From Ceratotherium simum simum (lineage: Eukaryota > Chordata > Mammalia > Perissodactyla > Rhinocerotidae), in the NCBI RefSeq assembly GCF_000283155.1, contig NW_004454229.1:5889439-5953438 (forward strand): DNA of 64,000 nucleotides. Reading direction: 5' to 3'. The first letter of the stretch is position 1. Every line of letters begins with the position of its first letter. Made by a program: the position numbers and the translations under genes. The notes under the pieces were generated by a model. That model had not been told where the DNA came from and ran no database searches. It saw only the letters and a program-made list of their open reading frames with translations. Positions 11,641-21,960 of the stretch are shown in pieces.

Positions 11641-13095
11641 CATCATTCCTCCTGCTCATTCATTTTTATTTTTGTCATAGTAATACAAACACATTTTTAC
11701 AAAAAAATCAATAGTATACTATGAGCTGAGAACAAAAATCAGCAGTCCTCAAATTATCCTGTTCTCAGTCAGCCCGATCTTGGTTCCACTTTGCAGAGGC
11801 AGCTACAGGCAATCTTGAAGCTGTTTCTTCTGCTCACTTTCCTGCTTCGGTATAATGCGTTAGCTGCTATTCTCAGCTCCTCATTTTGAGAGAGTTTCAG
11901 CTGGCTTCCTGGGGAGGGCAGTGATGCCCTGACTTTCTTCAAGGCTTCCGCCACTTCCCTCTTCCCCAAACTCTCAGCAGTTATAGCACGTAAATGTTCA
12001 TTAAATAGATATTCTGGATTTATGTTAACGTGACTATGCAAATATTTACTAATTCAAGTGCTGTATTCTGATTAGTTTCTTTTTCTCATACATTTACTGT
12101 TTTCTGGAATTAATAATTGCCCCGTTTTCTCGTTTGTCTAGTTTTCTATGTTCGTACTGCTAATTCTTCCCAAACCCTCCTGATAGCCACGTCCACCATC
12201 TCTCCATGTCATCGTCCACACTGCTGAGGGCATCCGAGTCCCTGGCTCAGCCTCGGCTCCCTCTCGCCCTGCGGCACAGCCGTCCACTTGGCTTCTCCTT
12301 GACCTCTCTGGCACCAGATTCCTTGTTTGCAAGATCTAACATCTTCCTTGTTCTTGCTTTATTCCCTCCGTTTAGTGGAGCTCGTCCTCTGGTAACTTTT
12401 TGAAAAGTAGTGCACAGAAAATACTTTTTCCTGTAGTTCTGGAAGTCTGAAAATATCTTTATTCTACACTCACCCTTGATTACTAGTTTAGCTGGGCATA
12501 GAATTCTAGTTTGAAAATTGGTTTCACTCAGAATTTTTAAGACTTTTGCCCCACAGTTGTCTATCCTCCAATGTTACCCCAAGAAATTTGACGACATTCT
12601 GATCTCCTATCTTTGTAAGGAGCTTTCTATCTCCTCTCCTCCTCCTGCTCTTTTTAGGATCCCTCCTCTGTCCCTGGTCTTCTGAAATTTTCAGATGATG
12701 TGCCCCGGCGAGGGGCCTTTTTCCATCCATTCTACTAGGAACTCAGTGGGCCCTTTCAAGCTGGAGGCTCCCATCCTTCCGTTTTGGAAATTTTTCTTAT
12801 AGTGCTTTTTTGATAACTTAAAGTCATCAAAGTATTAACATCTCCACCTATTATTGTTGAATTGTCTATTTCTCCGTTCAATTCTTCATTTTCTCTTTTC
12901 TCTCTTGCTGAAACTTTCATTAGCCATATATTGACTTCCTGGACTGATCCTCAAACCTTCTTGTTTATTTTTCTTATTCTCTATTCTGTGTCTTTTCACC
13001 TACTGTCTGAGTGATTTCCTTGATGTCCCCTTTCAAACTTGCTGTCAAAGGTTCATTTCAGTTATCTTGTTTGTTTCAGTTTTGCTCTGCTGCCT
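11641..13095 (-). repeat. AT-rich block, probable old L1/HAL1-like LINE, antisense
   Basis: The block is much richer in AT than its surroundings. Phrases such as atctttattctacactcacc, gggcatagaattctagtttg and ttgtttatttttcttattct resemble antisense sequence of old L1 or HAL1 elements. No intact frame remains. The assignment and limits are tentative, and 11641-12100 may belong to another repeat. Confidence 0.4.
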
Positions 13096-13635
13096 GCATT
13101 ATCTCTGTTTCCTCCACGTCCCGTTCCCCACCCCCACCCCCGTTTGTTCCTGGTGATCCTTGCAGGCACTAAAAATCTGATGGGAAGCTGTGTACCTACT
13201 GGATGGGGGGCGGGGTGGGCTCACCTTGTGACTGTGAGCTTCACTGGGGTGATCTGGTGGAAAGTCAGCTTTTTGGGGAGAGCTCAAAGTGCCCATTTTT
13301 AGAGACCAATTCCTCAAGAGAGGACTCTCCATCCTCCTGCCTGTGGGGGGGCCGGGCGTTTCTGGGTCAGGATCCTCTCTGGTTCTGTGTCCTTGGAGAA
13401 TGAACCATTCCTGGTCTCCTGGGAGTGAGAGGTGAGTGGAGGGGAGGACTAGTCGCCCAACTGCATGGGTTGCGAAAGGTGGTACCAGGGAGTCTGTCAG
13501 CTCCCACGCTGACCTTCTGCCGGCCCCCTTCTTTTTAATCCACCTGTCGCTGTCACCGACTAGGATCCTCGAGAAACTCAATGGTGGGTTTGGAAGCAAT
13601 TAACTATTTTTTCCAAGTTGTTTCTTTTCCTTGTA
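13096..13635. other. Intergenic, no feature recognised
   Basis: Short C-rich run (ccccacccccacccccg at 13126-13142) which on the minus strand has G-quadruplex potential. The 166-codon minus frame 13599-13099 has no recognisable domain. Confidence 0.35.
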
Positions 13636-14000
13636 TGTTAAGGAGATATAACCACCAACCATCCTGAAACTGACCATGCCTCACCACAAGAGCTATGCCC
13701 GTTACCTTTGCCTTATTTTAGTGCAAAGATCTCTCCAGGAGGAGCTTAGGCCTCATCATGTGGACGCACGTTCTCCAACTGAGCCTGTGGAAGTGAATAC
13801 CCACCTCCCCCTTTTGAATATTCATTCCCCAACAGAAATAAAAGTTCCTGCTTCCCTTTGTTTGGGGACGCCATGACTTTGGAAATGATTCCTCATGGCC
13901 TCCTATTTGCTGCAAATACACTCTACTTCGTGAGACAACTTCCACTGGTGTAGAGTCTTATTTAAGTCACCAGGAAGTGAGCCCACTTGGTTTGGTAACA
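13636..14000 (+). mobile_element. Solo LTR, class I ERV
   Basis: A 365-bp element begins TGTTAAGG and ends GGTAACA. It has an AATAAA at 13837-13842, a plausible R region after it, and a U5-like end (tagagtcttatttaagtcac). The TG...CA ends, single hexamer and length fit a gammaretrovirus-like LTR. No matching second LTR or internal region adjoins it. Clear target duplications were not found by eye. Confidence 0.6.
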
Positions 14001-14402
14001 TCGCCTCCACCTTCTTAAATATCTGGTTCCTCTGAGTCCTGAGTGTTTCTGGAGCTCCGAGGGAGACCCTGCTCACATCTAGCAGACACTGAGCTGCTCT
14101 ACCCCGCTAGTTCAGGCTCCCCTCTTTCAGCAGCCCCGTCTTCCATTGGCTCCTCTCCTGTTCTCACGGCCCTGTTAGTTCCCTACCTTAATGGAGTTGT
14201 AGAAGGAGACGAGATCAATGCTTATGTACAGTCTCTCTCCACTATTTCATTGACACTTGCTGTGTCAGGCAATCTGGGGAAGCCAAGGAGACATCATGGT
14301 CATTATAACACTAACATTTATCCAGAGCTTGCTCCATTCCAAGAGCCCCGTTTAGCGCGTTACAATGTTTTATCTCGTGGGAGCTTCTTTGGAGCAAGTT
14401 TG

Positions 14403-15130
14403 AGTCAGATCTTTTGCCCATTTTTTAGTTGGGTTATTTGTCTTTTTATTATTGAGTTGCAAACGTTCTTTATATGTTCTGGATACAAGTCCCTTACCAG
14501 ATATGTGATTTGCAAACATTTTCTCCCATTCTGTGGATTGTCTTTTCACTTTCTTAATGGCATCCTTTGAAGCATAAAGATTCTTAATTTTAGCAGAGTT
14601 CCATTTATCTTTGTTGTTGTTGCTGCTTCTGCTTTTAGTGTCATATTTAAGAAAATATTGCCTAATCCAAGGTCTTGAAGATTTACTCCTATATTTTTTT
14701 CTCAGAATTTTGTAGTTTTAACTCCTTCATTTAGGTCTTTGGTTCATTTGAAGTTAATTTTTGTATATTGTGAGACAGGGCTCCAACTTCATTCTTTTGT
14801 ATGTGGATACCCAGTTGTCCCAGCACCATTTGTTGAAAAGACTGTTCTTTCCACATTTAATTGTCTTGGCATCCTTGTCAAAAATCAATGGACCATAAAT
14901 GTGAAGGTCTGTTTCTGAACTCTCAATTCTATTCCATTGATCTACATGTCTATCATTATGCCAATACCACACTGTCTCAGTTACTATAGCTTTGCGGTGA
15001 ACTTTGAAATCTGAAAGTGTGAGTCCTCCAACTTTTTTCTTCTTTTTCATAATTGTTTTGACTGTTCTGGGTTCCTTGAATTTCCATATGAGTGTTATGA
15101 TCAGATCGGCAATTTCTACAAAGAATCCAA
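14403..15130 (-). pseudogene. L1 ORF2 fragment, 3' part, antisense
   Basis: On the minus strand, 15130-14754 encodes C-terminal L1 ORF2 sequence. It includes WYWHNDRHVDQWNRIE and NSLFNKWCWDNW, conserved near the ORF2 carboxyl end. The sequence toward 14403 is L1 downstream DNA (antisense phrases ttgtctttttattattgagt, tcttttcactttcttaatgg). The copy is broken and cannot retrotranspose. It is separated from its upstream half (15363-15925) by an ERE SINE. Confidence 0.85.
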
Positions 15131-15140
15131 GTAGGATTTT

Positions 15141-15352
15141 TTTAAATAGGGCCTTTTTTCCCCCCCAAAGCCCTAGTGCATAGTTGTGTATCATAGTTGT
15201 AGGTCTTTCTAGCTCTTCTATGTGGGATGCTGCCTCAGCATGGCTTGATGAGCGGTGAGTAGGTCCGCGCCCAGGATCCGAACCGGCGAACCCTGGGCTG
15301 TCAAAGCAGAGTGCGTGAACTTAACCGCTACACCACCGGGCCCATCCCCCAT
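15141..15352 (-). mobile_element. ERE SINE (tRNA-derived) inserted in L1
   Basis: On the minus strand the element starts GGGGGATGGGCCCGGTGGTG, carries a pol III A-box-like region and the B box ggttcggatcc near 15280, and ends with a gggctttggggggg-type tail. It is flanked by a perfect 10-bp target duplication, gtaggatttt, at 15131-15140 and 15353-15362. ERE elements are specific to perissodactyls. It fused a few SINE-derived codons to the L1 frame at 15194-14754, a chance chimera. Confidence 0.9.
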
Positions 15353-15362
15353 GTAGGATTTT

Positions 15363-15925
15363 GATAGGGATTATGTTGAATCTGCAGATCAATTTAGGGA
15401 GTATTGCTGTCTTAACAATATTAAGTCTTCTGATCAGTGAACATGGGAAGTTGATCCATTTATTTAGGTCTTCTTTAATTTCTTTCTACAACATTTTGTG
15501 GTTTTCAGAGTGTAAATTTTGTACTTTTGTTTAATTTGTTACTCAGTATTTTATTCTTTTTAATGCTATTTTAAATGGAATTTTTTTCTTAATTTCATTT
15601 TTTAATTGTTTATTGCAAGTGCATAGAAATTCAATTAATTTTTGTCTTTTGACCTTGTATCCTGCAACCTTACTGTTGGACTCATTTATTAGCTCTAATA
15701 ATTTTATTGTAGATTCCTTAGGGTGTTCTATATACAAGACCATGTCGTCTGCAAATAGAGATAGTTTTACTTCTTCTCTTCCAAACTGGGTGCCTTTGAT
15801 TTAATTTCTTCGTCTAATTGCCTGGTAAAACTTCCAGTGTTCTACACATTCAGTTAGGTCTAGGGGTTTATAGTGTCGCTCAGCTCTTCTATTTCCTTGT
15901 TGATCTTCTGCTGGTTCCAGGGGAG
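15363..15925 (-). pseudogene. L1 ORF2 fragment, reverse transcriptase part
   Basis: On the minus strand the sequence encodes the L1 reverse transcriptase catalytic motif FADDM near 15755-15741, followed by MVLYIEHPKEST and LLELIN. These are conserved RT palm residues, but the frame carries stops. The stretch 15840-15925 also resembles antisense L1, perhaps from another part of the element after an internal deletion. It is the upstream half of the L1 interrupted at 15141-15352. Confidence 0.85.
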
Positions 15926-15984
15926 GAGACAGGAGCCATGTCTCAGGCTTTGTCAGCTGGTCACTCTCCTGTCTTCCTTCTCCC

Positions 15985-16110
15985 CCGAGCAATAGCTCTA
16001 AGCCTCGGTTTCCCTAACTGTAAAATGGGAGGATTGGGATTTATAGTTGCTAAGATTTTCTTGAGCCCTTGTTGGGTTCTAGCATTCTGTAACTACTATT
16101 AATAATAAGC
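15985..16110 (+). repeat. MIR SINE fragment
   Basis: ctctaagcctcggtttccct followed by aactgtaaaatgggaggatt is the MIR core and start of its tail in plus orientation. Confidence 0.7.
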
Positions 16111-16799
16111 ACCACTTGTTGACGTGTTAACTGCTCACTGTATATCCAGCACCTTCATCTGTCTCGTCCTGTTCATATAACTACCAGGAAGGGGGAGATT
16201 TTTGTCCCTATTTCACAGATTAGGAAACGAAGGCTGAAAAAGACTGGAGAAAATTTAGAAATTAGGAAGAAGCGTGAAGAAGCAATAAATATCACCATCA
16301 ACCCCATCTTCCAAAGATGAACCACTCTTAACGTTTGCAGGTACAACCTTCTAGACTTTCTTCTAGACATGAATATATTTTTAGAAAATTATTTTCACAC
16401 CACCTCTGCTGCCTTATTTCACTACATAATATATCCAGAAGATTGAGGGGAGGATTTTCTCATAGTCAGAGCTGGACAAAGATGAAAGAGTCTGCCTCAG
16501 TGGTAGTGAGCGCCTCGTCAGTGGGAGTGTGTGAGCACAGCACTTTGTTCACAAAACGTGACAAGGGCTCTGATGGGGACTGTTGATGAGCCTGTCTTCC
16601 CCCCTGGACTGCGAGGCCATCCAGGGCTGGGATGAGGCTGAGTAATCTCATTTCCCTGTGCCCAGCTCAGAGAAGACTTGGAGACAGTTTGATGAATTGA
16701 TCGGCGTGAGCCAAGGGACTCAGGAGGGAAATGAGAAACAGCTGAGTCTAAAGTCTGTTTGGGCTGGATCTCTTCAGGAAAAGGAATTGTGACAGAAGT

Positions 16800-17265
16800 G
16801 TCCTGGCCTGGGTTCTACACTTAGTGGCAAGTCCCTGCCCTTCCCTATCTGTAAAATAGGGATTGAACCGATTTCCCTTCAAGCCCTTCCAAGAGGGCCT
16901 GGGTGAAATTCTGGGCCTTGTTGACAAAAAGACCTTGAGGCCTTGGGATTCAGGAGTTGGGCCGTCTCCCGGGGGGGCCCAACAGCCACGTGGGGGTCAC
17001 CAGCCAACCTGCCGGCATCCATGCTGTGTGACATACTGAGTGCTCCGTCGTGTGGAAGGAAGACTGGGATGACCTGGACTTGAGGAACTCCCTGCCACTG
17101 GGAGATGAGACACCCCGAGAAAAGGGTGGTGGAAAGATTGACCAGCTTGGAGGGGCCTTGGCTGGGGGTCTGGAGACCTGAGTCCAGCCTCTGCCACTCT
17201 CCCACTCGCTGAGCGACCTGGGCAGGCCCACTCCTCTCTGCCTCTCCTGGCTCTGAGCCAGCGAC
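16800..17265 (+). repeat. Two MIR-like fragments
   Basis: 16800-16880 contains aagtccctgcccttccctat and ctgtaaaatagggattgaac. 17165-17262 contains tctggagacctgagtccagc and ctgagcgacctgggcaggcc. Both fit MIR in plus orientation. The DNA between them has no recognised feature. Confidence 0.55.
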
Positions 17266-17269
17266 CCCG

Positions 17270-18105
17270 TGAGCTCATCCACAGCCCTTGCACACCATCA
17301 ACGTGGCCTCCTGAGCATTCACGGTGCTTGGGTGCTGGTAGCTGCAGAACTGAACAAAACAATGAAGGCCAACTTGGAGGAAGAAGAGCAGCCTTACGGT
17401 CCAGCAGACCTGGTTGGGCACTCTGAGCCTGGATTTCTCCTCTCTTTCTCTCTCAGTTGTTTGAAGAGTGAAGGAGTTAACATATGTCAAGTGGTTGGCA
17501 CACAGAGGGGCTCAAACAGCTCCTATTGTCATGAGCAAGTCCTGGAAGTTGGGGAGACTGAGGCAGGCTCTTTCTTGGTCAATGGGAAGGAGCAGGTGGC
17601 ATGGATTGTAGAAAATGTCTTGACTTTGGAGTGATGGCCTTGCCTTCGGGCAGCCTGGGCCCATAGCTGGCAGGGTCACATTCGATCCCTGTGTCTGGCA
17701 GCGGTAGGATTTTCCCTCCCTAAATATCAACCTACTCAGGGAGACGCTAAAAGCAGTGCCCATTCCTGGGCACATGTCCAGTGGCTGTCAAGAGGGATCC
17801 ATGGAGGAAAGTCTATTTCAAGAGCACATTAAATGCATAGAGAGAAACTGAGAAGACAGATTTCCAAGCTATGGGAAGGGAGGTCATGCTGGGAGCTGGG
17901 CCCTGAAACACGTTTACAGAAGCCTACCTTGTTGGACGGGTATAAGAATACTAGGAGCAGCTTCAGGCTCTTTAGAACAAACTAGGGTATAATGAATTAC
18001 TCAGTTGCTGAACCGACAGCTGGAGGCTGCCTCCCCTCTCCCACCTCTGTGGCTCCTCACCGTCACCAAGTGCTGCCGCAGCTGGTGTCTGATGTCTTCC
18101 TCAGC
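17270..18105. other. Intergenic, old repeats likely but not named
   Basis: Motifs such as ggcacacagaggggctcaaa at 17499-17518 resemble MIR tails. The rest shows no gene or named element. Confidence 0.3.
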
Positions 18106-18109
18106 ACAA

Positions 18110-18260
18110 CCTTATGTGTAATCATGGTTTTCCATTTTTCGGTTGACACTGAGGCCCAGAGAGAGAGTGTGACTTGTCTAAGGCTGCACGGCCAGAATTT
18201 GGATGGAAGTCTCAGGCCCCGGGTAGACAGGCTGGGGTGTTCTGACCAGTGAGGCCTCTG
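18110..18260 (-). repeat. MIR SINE, antisense
   Basis: gacactgaggcccagagaga, cttgtctaaggctgcacggc and agtctcaggccccgg are the antisense of the MIR core. Confidence 0.7.
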
Positions 18261-18289
18261 CCCAAGACAGCTTGAGATGATGAGAGCAC

Positions 18290-18425
18290 TGCCCTGGGAG
18301 TCCTGAGACCAGATCCACCACCAAATTGCCATGTGTCCTCAGCCAACTCAGACCAATTCCCTAGGCCTCAGTTTCCCCACTTGTATCATCATGCGTAGTT
18401 TAGAGTTATGGGGAGAATGCTTGGG
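18290..18425 (+). repeat. MIR SINE
   Basis: ccctaggcctcagtttcccc and ttgtatcatcatgcgtagtt follow a tRNA-like leader (ctgggagtcctgagaccaga) in plus orientation. Confidence 0.7.
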
Positions 18426-18464
18426 GCATTTGTCTCAATGGGCAGTCCTCAAATGGAAATAATA

Positions 18465-18640
18465 ATAGTTACATTTCTTGAGTACCTACTATGTGACAGT
18501 ATTGCCTCATTTAATCTGCCCACTGAGGGAGGGAGGGCCATCGTCCCATCTTACAGAGAAGAGCCTCAGACTCGGTGAGGTGACCTGCCCATGGGCCCAG
18601 TCTGAGCAGATCTGAGGACACTGGAATCCCTGCCGTCAAC
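18465..18640 (-). repeat. MIR SINE, antisense
   Basis: cttacagagaagagcctcag, ctcggtgaggtgacctgccc and gcccagtctgagcag are antisense MIR core. Upstream, atttcttgagtacctactat is the antisense tail-type motif. Confidence 0.65.
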
Positions 18641-19124
18641 ATTCCAGGCCTCATCGTCGTTGAAGAGCCACAAGCTTCCTGAGCCTCAGTTTCTCCATCA
18701 GTAAAAACATAGCAGTGTGTGCCTGTCGCATTCTGGGCCTCTCTGGGGCACAGAACCACCTTGTCAGACCAGGATCCATGGAGATGGCTGCACTACACAC
18801 AGCCCTTGCTCGGGAGGGACTGTGTCCAGGCCCTGGGAGCCTGCACTCCTGGCAGTCCACCCTCCACCTCCCCGCTTTGCTTTCTAGCAGGAGACCCCCA
18901 CCACTTCTCCTGGGGGGCTCAGGCCCCACCCCTCCCCTGGCCCCGCCTCAGGTTGCTTAGGTGGTGGAGGTGTGACTGACGCGGAGGGAGCCTCAGGTGA
19001 GCGTAAAGTGCCAGACTTCTGTGAAAATACCAGCTCATCTGGGCACGGCCCTCAGAGCCCTGGTCTGCAAAGCAGACCTCCTGTTCCATTAGTGCTCTTT
19101 ATTCTGCAGGAGCCAGGAGGGCTG

Positions 19125-19225
19125 GGGTGTGTTTCCCGGTCTACAGATGAGAAAACTGAGGCCCTGGGTGAGAAACAACGTTCCACAAGGCAGTGGAGAG
19201 GCAGCTTGTAAACTGGGGTCGATGC
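19125..19225 (-). repeat. MIR fragment, antisense
   Basis: ctacagatgagaaaactgag and gccctgggtgagaaacaacg match the antisense MIR core. Confidence 0.65.
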
Positions 19226-19304
19226 CAACCCTGGGATCTCATCTCAGCTTGGCATGTGCCCCTCAGCTCAGGAGTTTGGGGACAGCAAAGTACGGGGCTT
19301 GGAG

Positions 19305-19460
19305 GTTGGCCAAGGGTGAGGGCTTTGCAGTCAGGAGGCTGTGTGTGATCCTGGGCATTTACCTCAGCTCTCTGGCCTTCGGTTTCCTCATCCGTAAAAT
19401 GGGGATGATGACAGGGCCTTCCCTGCAGGGCTGTGTGAAGAATAAACAGGTAACACCTGT
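19305..19460 (+). repeat. MIR SINE
   Basis: gctttgcagtcaggaggctg, cctgggcatttacctcagct, ggtttcctcatccgtaaaat and ctgtgtgaagaataaacagg run in MIR order, plus orientation. It is one of the better preserved copies in the window. Confidence 0.8.
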
Positions 19461-19814
19461 GACACACTCACAGGCCTGGCCACTAGTGTAGCCTCTGGGC
19501 CGGTGTCTCCAGCCCTCCCTGGGCACCGGAGCCTCCGGGGGAGCTTTTCACATGCAGAGGCCGGGCTGCCTTCAGAGAGCTGATTCCATTGCTCAGCGGT
19601 GGGATCTGTGTGCGAAGCTGTGGAAACTCGCAGAAGATTCTAATGTGTAGTCAACGGAGGAGGTGACCCTACTTCCAGCAGCTCATCGTGCAGCTGGGTA
19701 ACTGGGTCTCTGAGTGACAGAGTGACCCATCGGTCCTCTGGGCTCCCGTTCCTGCTGCTCCAAGACTCGGCTGCCCCCCATGGCTTGTTCCTGAGGGGGC
19801 CACGAGGTAAGCAG

Positions 19815-20035
19815 GTGGGGTGGGAGTCTGGCCTCACTGCCGGGGACTTGCTGTGCCATTTTGGGCACAGCTTCTTCTTCTCTGGGACTTCATTTCTCCT
19901 CTTGTAAATAATAACTCTCTCTCACCTCCCACCTCAGGGAGTAGAGATCGTGGCCCTGTCGGGGCCAGTCTGACCTCTTGGAGCCTCAGTTTCCCCATCT
20001 GTGAAGTGAGGGCATTGGAGAGATGCTGCCCCCCC
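19815..20035 (+). repeat. Two adjacent MIR-like fragments
   Basis: 19815-19930 ends in tttctcctcttgtaaataat. 19960-20020 contains gcctcagtttccccatctgt. Both are MIR core motifs in plus orientation, possibly from two insertions. Confidence 0.55.
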
Positions 20036-21060
20036 CGTGGCCGGGCCGCCTCTGAGGCTCCAAAGGCTGACAGAGGCTCGTGTGCTCCAGGCCGCAGCCC
20101 CAGGTCAGCACTGCCCTTCCCTGCGGCCTCCAGACCAGCTACAGTTTCCCCCACGGGCTCCTCGCGGGGGAACATGAGGCGGCGGAGAGCAGAGGCCCCG
20201 TCCTGGCCCCCTGTCCTGCTGTCCTGGGCAGCCTGGGCATGAGGGCTGCCAGCCCAGAACCTCTGAGAAAATATTTAGGCAGTAACCCAAGCCTTGGCCA
20301 CCTGCTTCCCCTACAAATGTGCAATTCGTCGCCTGGATGTGCTCTGCCATATGTCCAGCCTCAGGAAGGATGATGCTGGGGTGGCTGGGCCCGCTGCTGC
20401 CCCTGTGGGTGTGGGACAGCTGCTGTCACAGTCCCGGTTGTGCCTGAGAGGCCTTTGGACGTTGTGCCGTCCAGCCCTTGACCCAGTGACAGGACTGCGT
20501 CATAGCTTCCTGCTCACTCTTGCATGCACACTCCAAGAGGTGGGGAGCTCACTTCATCCCAAAGTAGTCCATTCTGCTTTAGAGGGCCTTGCCTTCTAGA
20601 AATCTGAGATTTGCCCCCAGGTCCACCCCCTGGGGTCCCAGTCTGCTTGGAGCTCTCCCAGCACAGTCAGCTTCCTCTCTCCAGGGCACCCTGCAGAGCT
20701 TTGGGACTGGGGCCAAGGGCCCCCGAGTCTTCTATGTTCCCAGGCCCACCCATAGCCACCCTCGTGTGTGAGGCGAATGGAACTCTCCCTGTCCTGGTCC
20801 TTGTTCTGCACACACTTATTTGTCACTGGCAAATTAACCCAAACAAAGGAGCATTTATTAACCCCCAACTGTGTGCCAGGCCCTGTGCTGGGCACTGGAG
20901 ACACAGGGCCACCAACACGGTCCCTGCTGTGACAACACAGACAGACAGTGAAGGTGAACTCGGGCCCCAGACCTTCCCCAGCAAGGCCCCAGCCTGAGTT
21001 TGCCTCCTGCGCCCACCAAGGCTGGCAGGCAGGCCAGGAAGTCCCAGCCTGGCCACACCG
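20036..21060. other. Intergenic, no gene
   Basis: 20840-20945 contains ggagcatttattaaccccca and tgtgccaggccctgtgctgg, a common old mammalian repeat motif. Frames such as 20596-21093 (minus) have no domain. Confidence 0.3.
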
Positions 21061-21064
21061 GGAC

Positions 21065-21235
21065 GAGGCCAGTTCTTTTCTGGAAAATTTCAAACATACA
21101 CAAAAGTACAGAGACTAATATAAGGAACCCCAGAGAATATTAGAATGGGCCCATCCTCCAGCTTCAGCATTTTCAACTTGAGGCGAAGCCTGTTTCCATC
21201 CTCTCTGCACTCCCACCCCCTCCAAATTATGTTGA
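21065..21235 (+). repeat. Old LINE-like fragment
   Basis: aaatttcaaacatacacaaa, gtacagagactaatataagg and cttcagcattttcaacttga resemble a widespread 3' LINE fragment of L1M type. The family is not certain. Confidence 0.45.
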
Positions 21236-21639
21236 AGCCTGGCTGCTCTAGTCCTTTGCTCTGCCCTAAAAATCACCCAGCAGACCCAAGTCCAACCCCA
21301 GGCCCGCAGTCCCTGGCGCTGTGGGAGCTCAGGCAGCCCCCACCCTCCTGCACAGACAGGTCGCATTGCCTTTGGGCAAAGCCCGGCACGGCGCTGCCTC
21401 CCCACGGCACTTCTGGCCCTTCTGCGGTGTCTTATTGCACCGCAGGCCCAGGACCCTGGGAATACGCTGAAGAGCGCTGGCCCCGCAGGGCTGACGGGGG
21501 CTGGCAGTTCCCGGCTCATGTTCCCTTTGCATTTCCCCCCAGAGACACGATCACTTAGAAACCTATAAATCCCTGGCAGTGCTGAGGGCCCAGGCGAGTA
21601 TATAAATCAGGACTCGTAAAAGCGTAACGGTCCCCTCCG

Positions 21640-21960
21640 GACAGCGGAGAGGTGTGCGCCAGACCCCTCAAGCCGCCCCCAGGACCCGAGGCTGGGCCGT
21701 GTCACACAGGTCAGCGAGGTGGCACGGATGCCGCAGACCCGCGCTGGATTCCAGCTCCGCCCTGACTCCTGGTGGCCTCTGCGGCCGTCACCTCTCTCAC
21801 TTCTCGGGGCGTCAGCCCTTCCCGCGGCGAGGCGGGGAATCGCGCTGACCTCGCCCAGGGCGGTGACGCCGTCGCGAGAGTTCTGTAGGGGCCGTGAAGC
21901 ACGGGATGCAGTAGTTTTCTTGGTGGACTGATGGGACGTGGGGGACTGCGCGCAGGCTGG
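21640..21960. other. CpG-rich patch over a MIR-like sequence
   Basis: The segment contains many CpG dinucleotides (for example cccgcggcgaggcggggaat, gtgacgccgtcgcgagag). Part of it, from 21740, follows a MIR layout (ctggattccagctccgccct, tcacctctctcacttctcgg). No promoter motif or gene is recognised. Confidence 0.5.
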
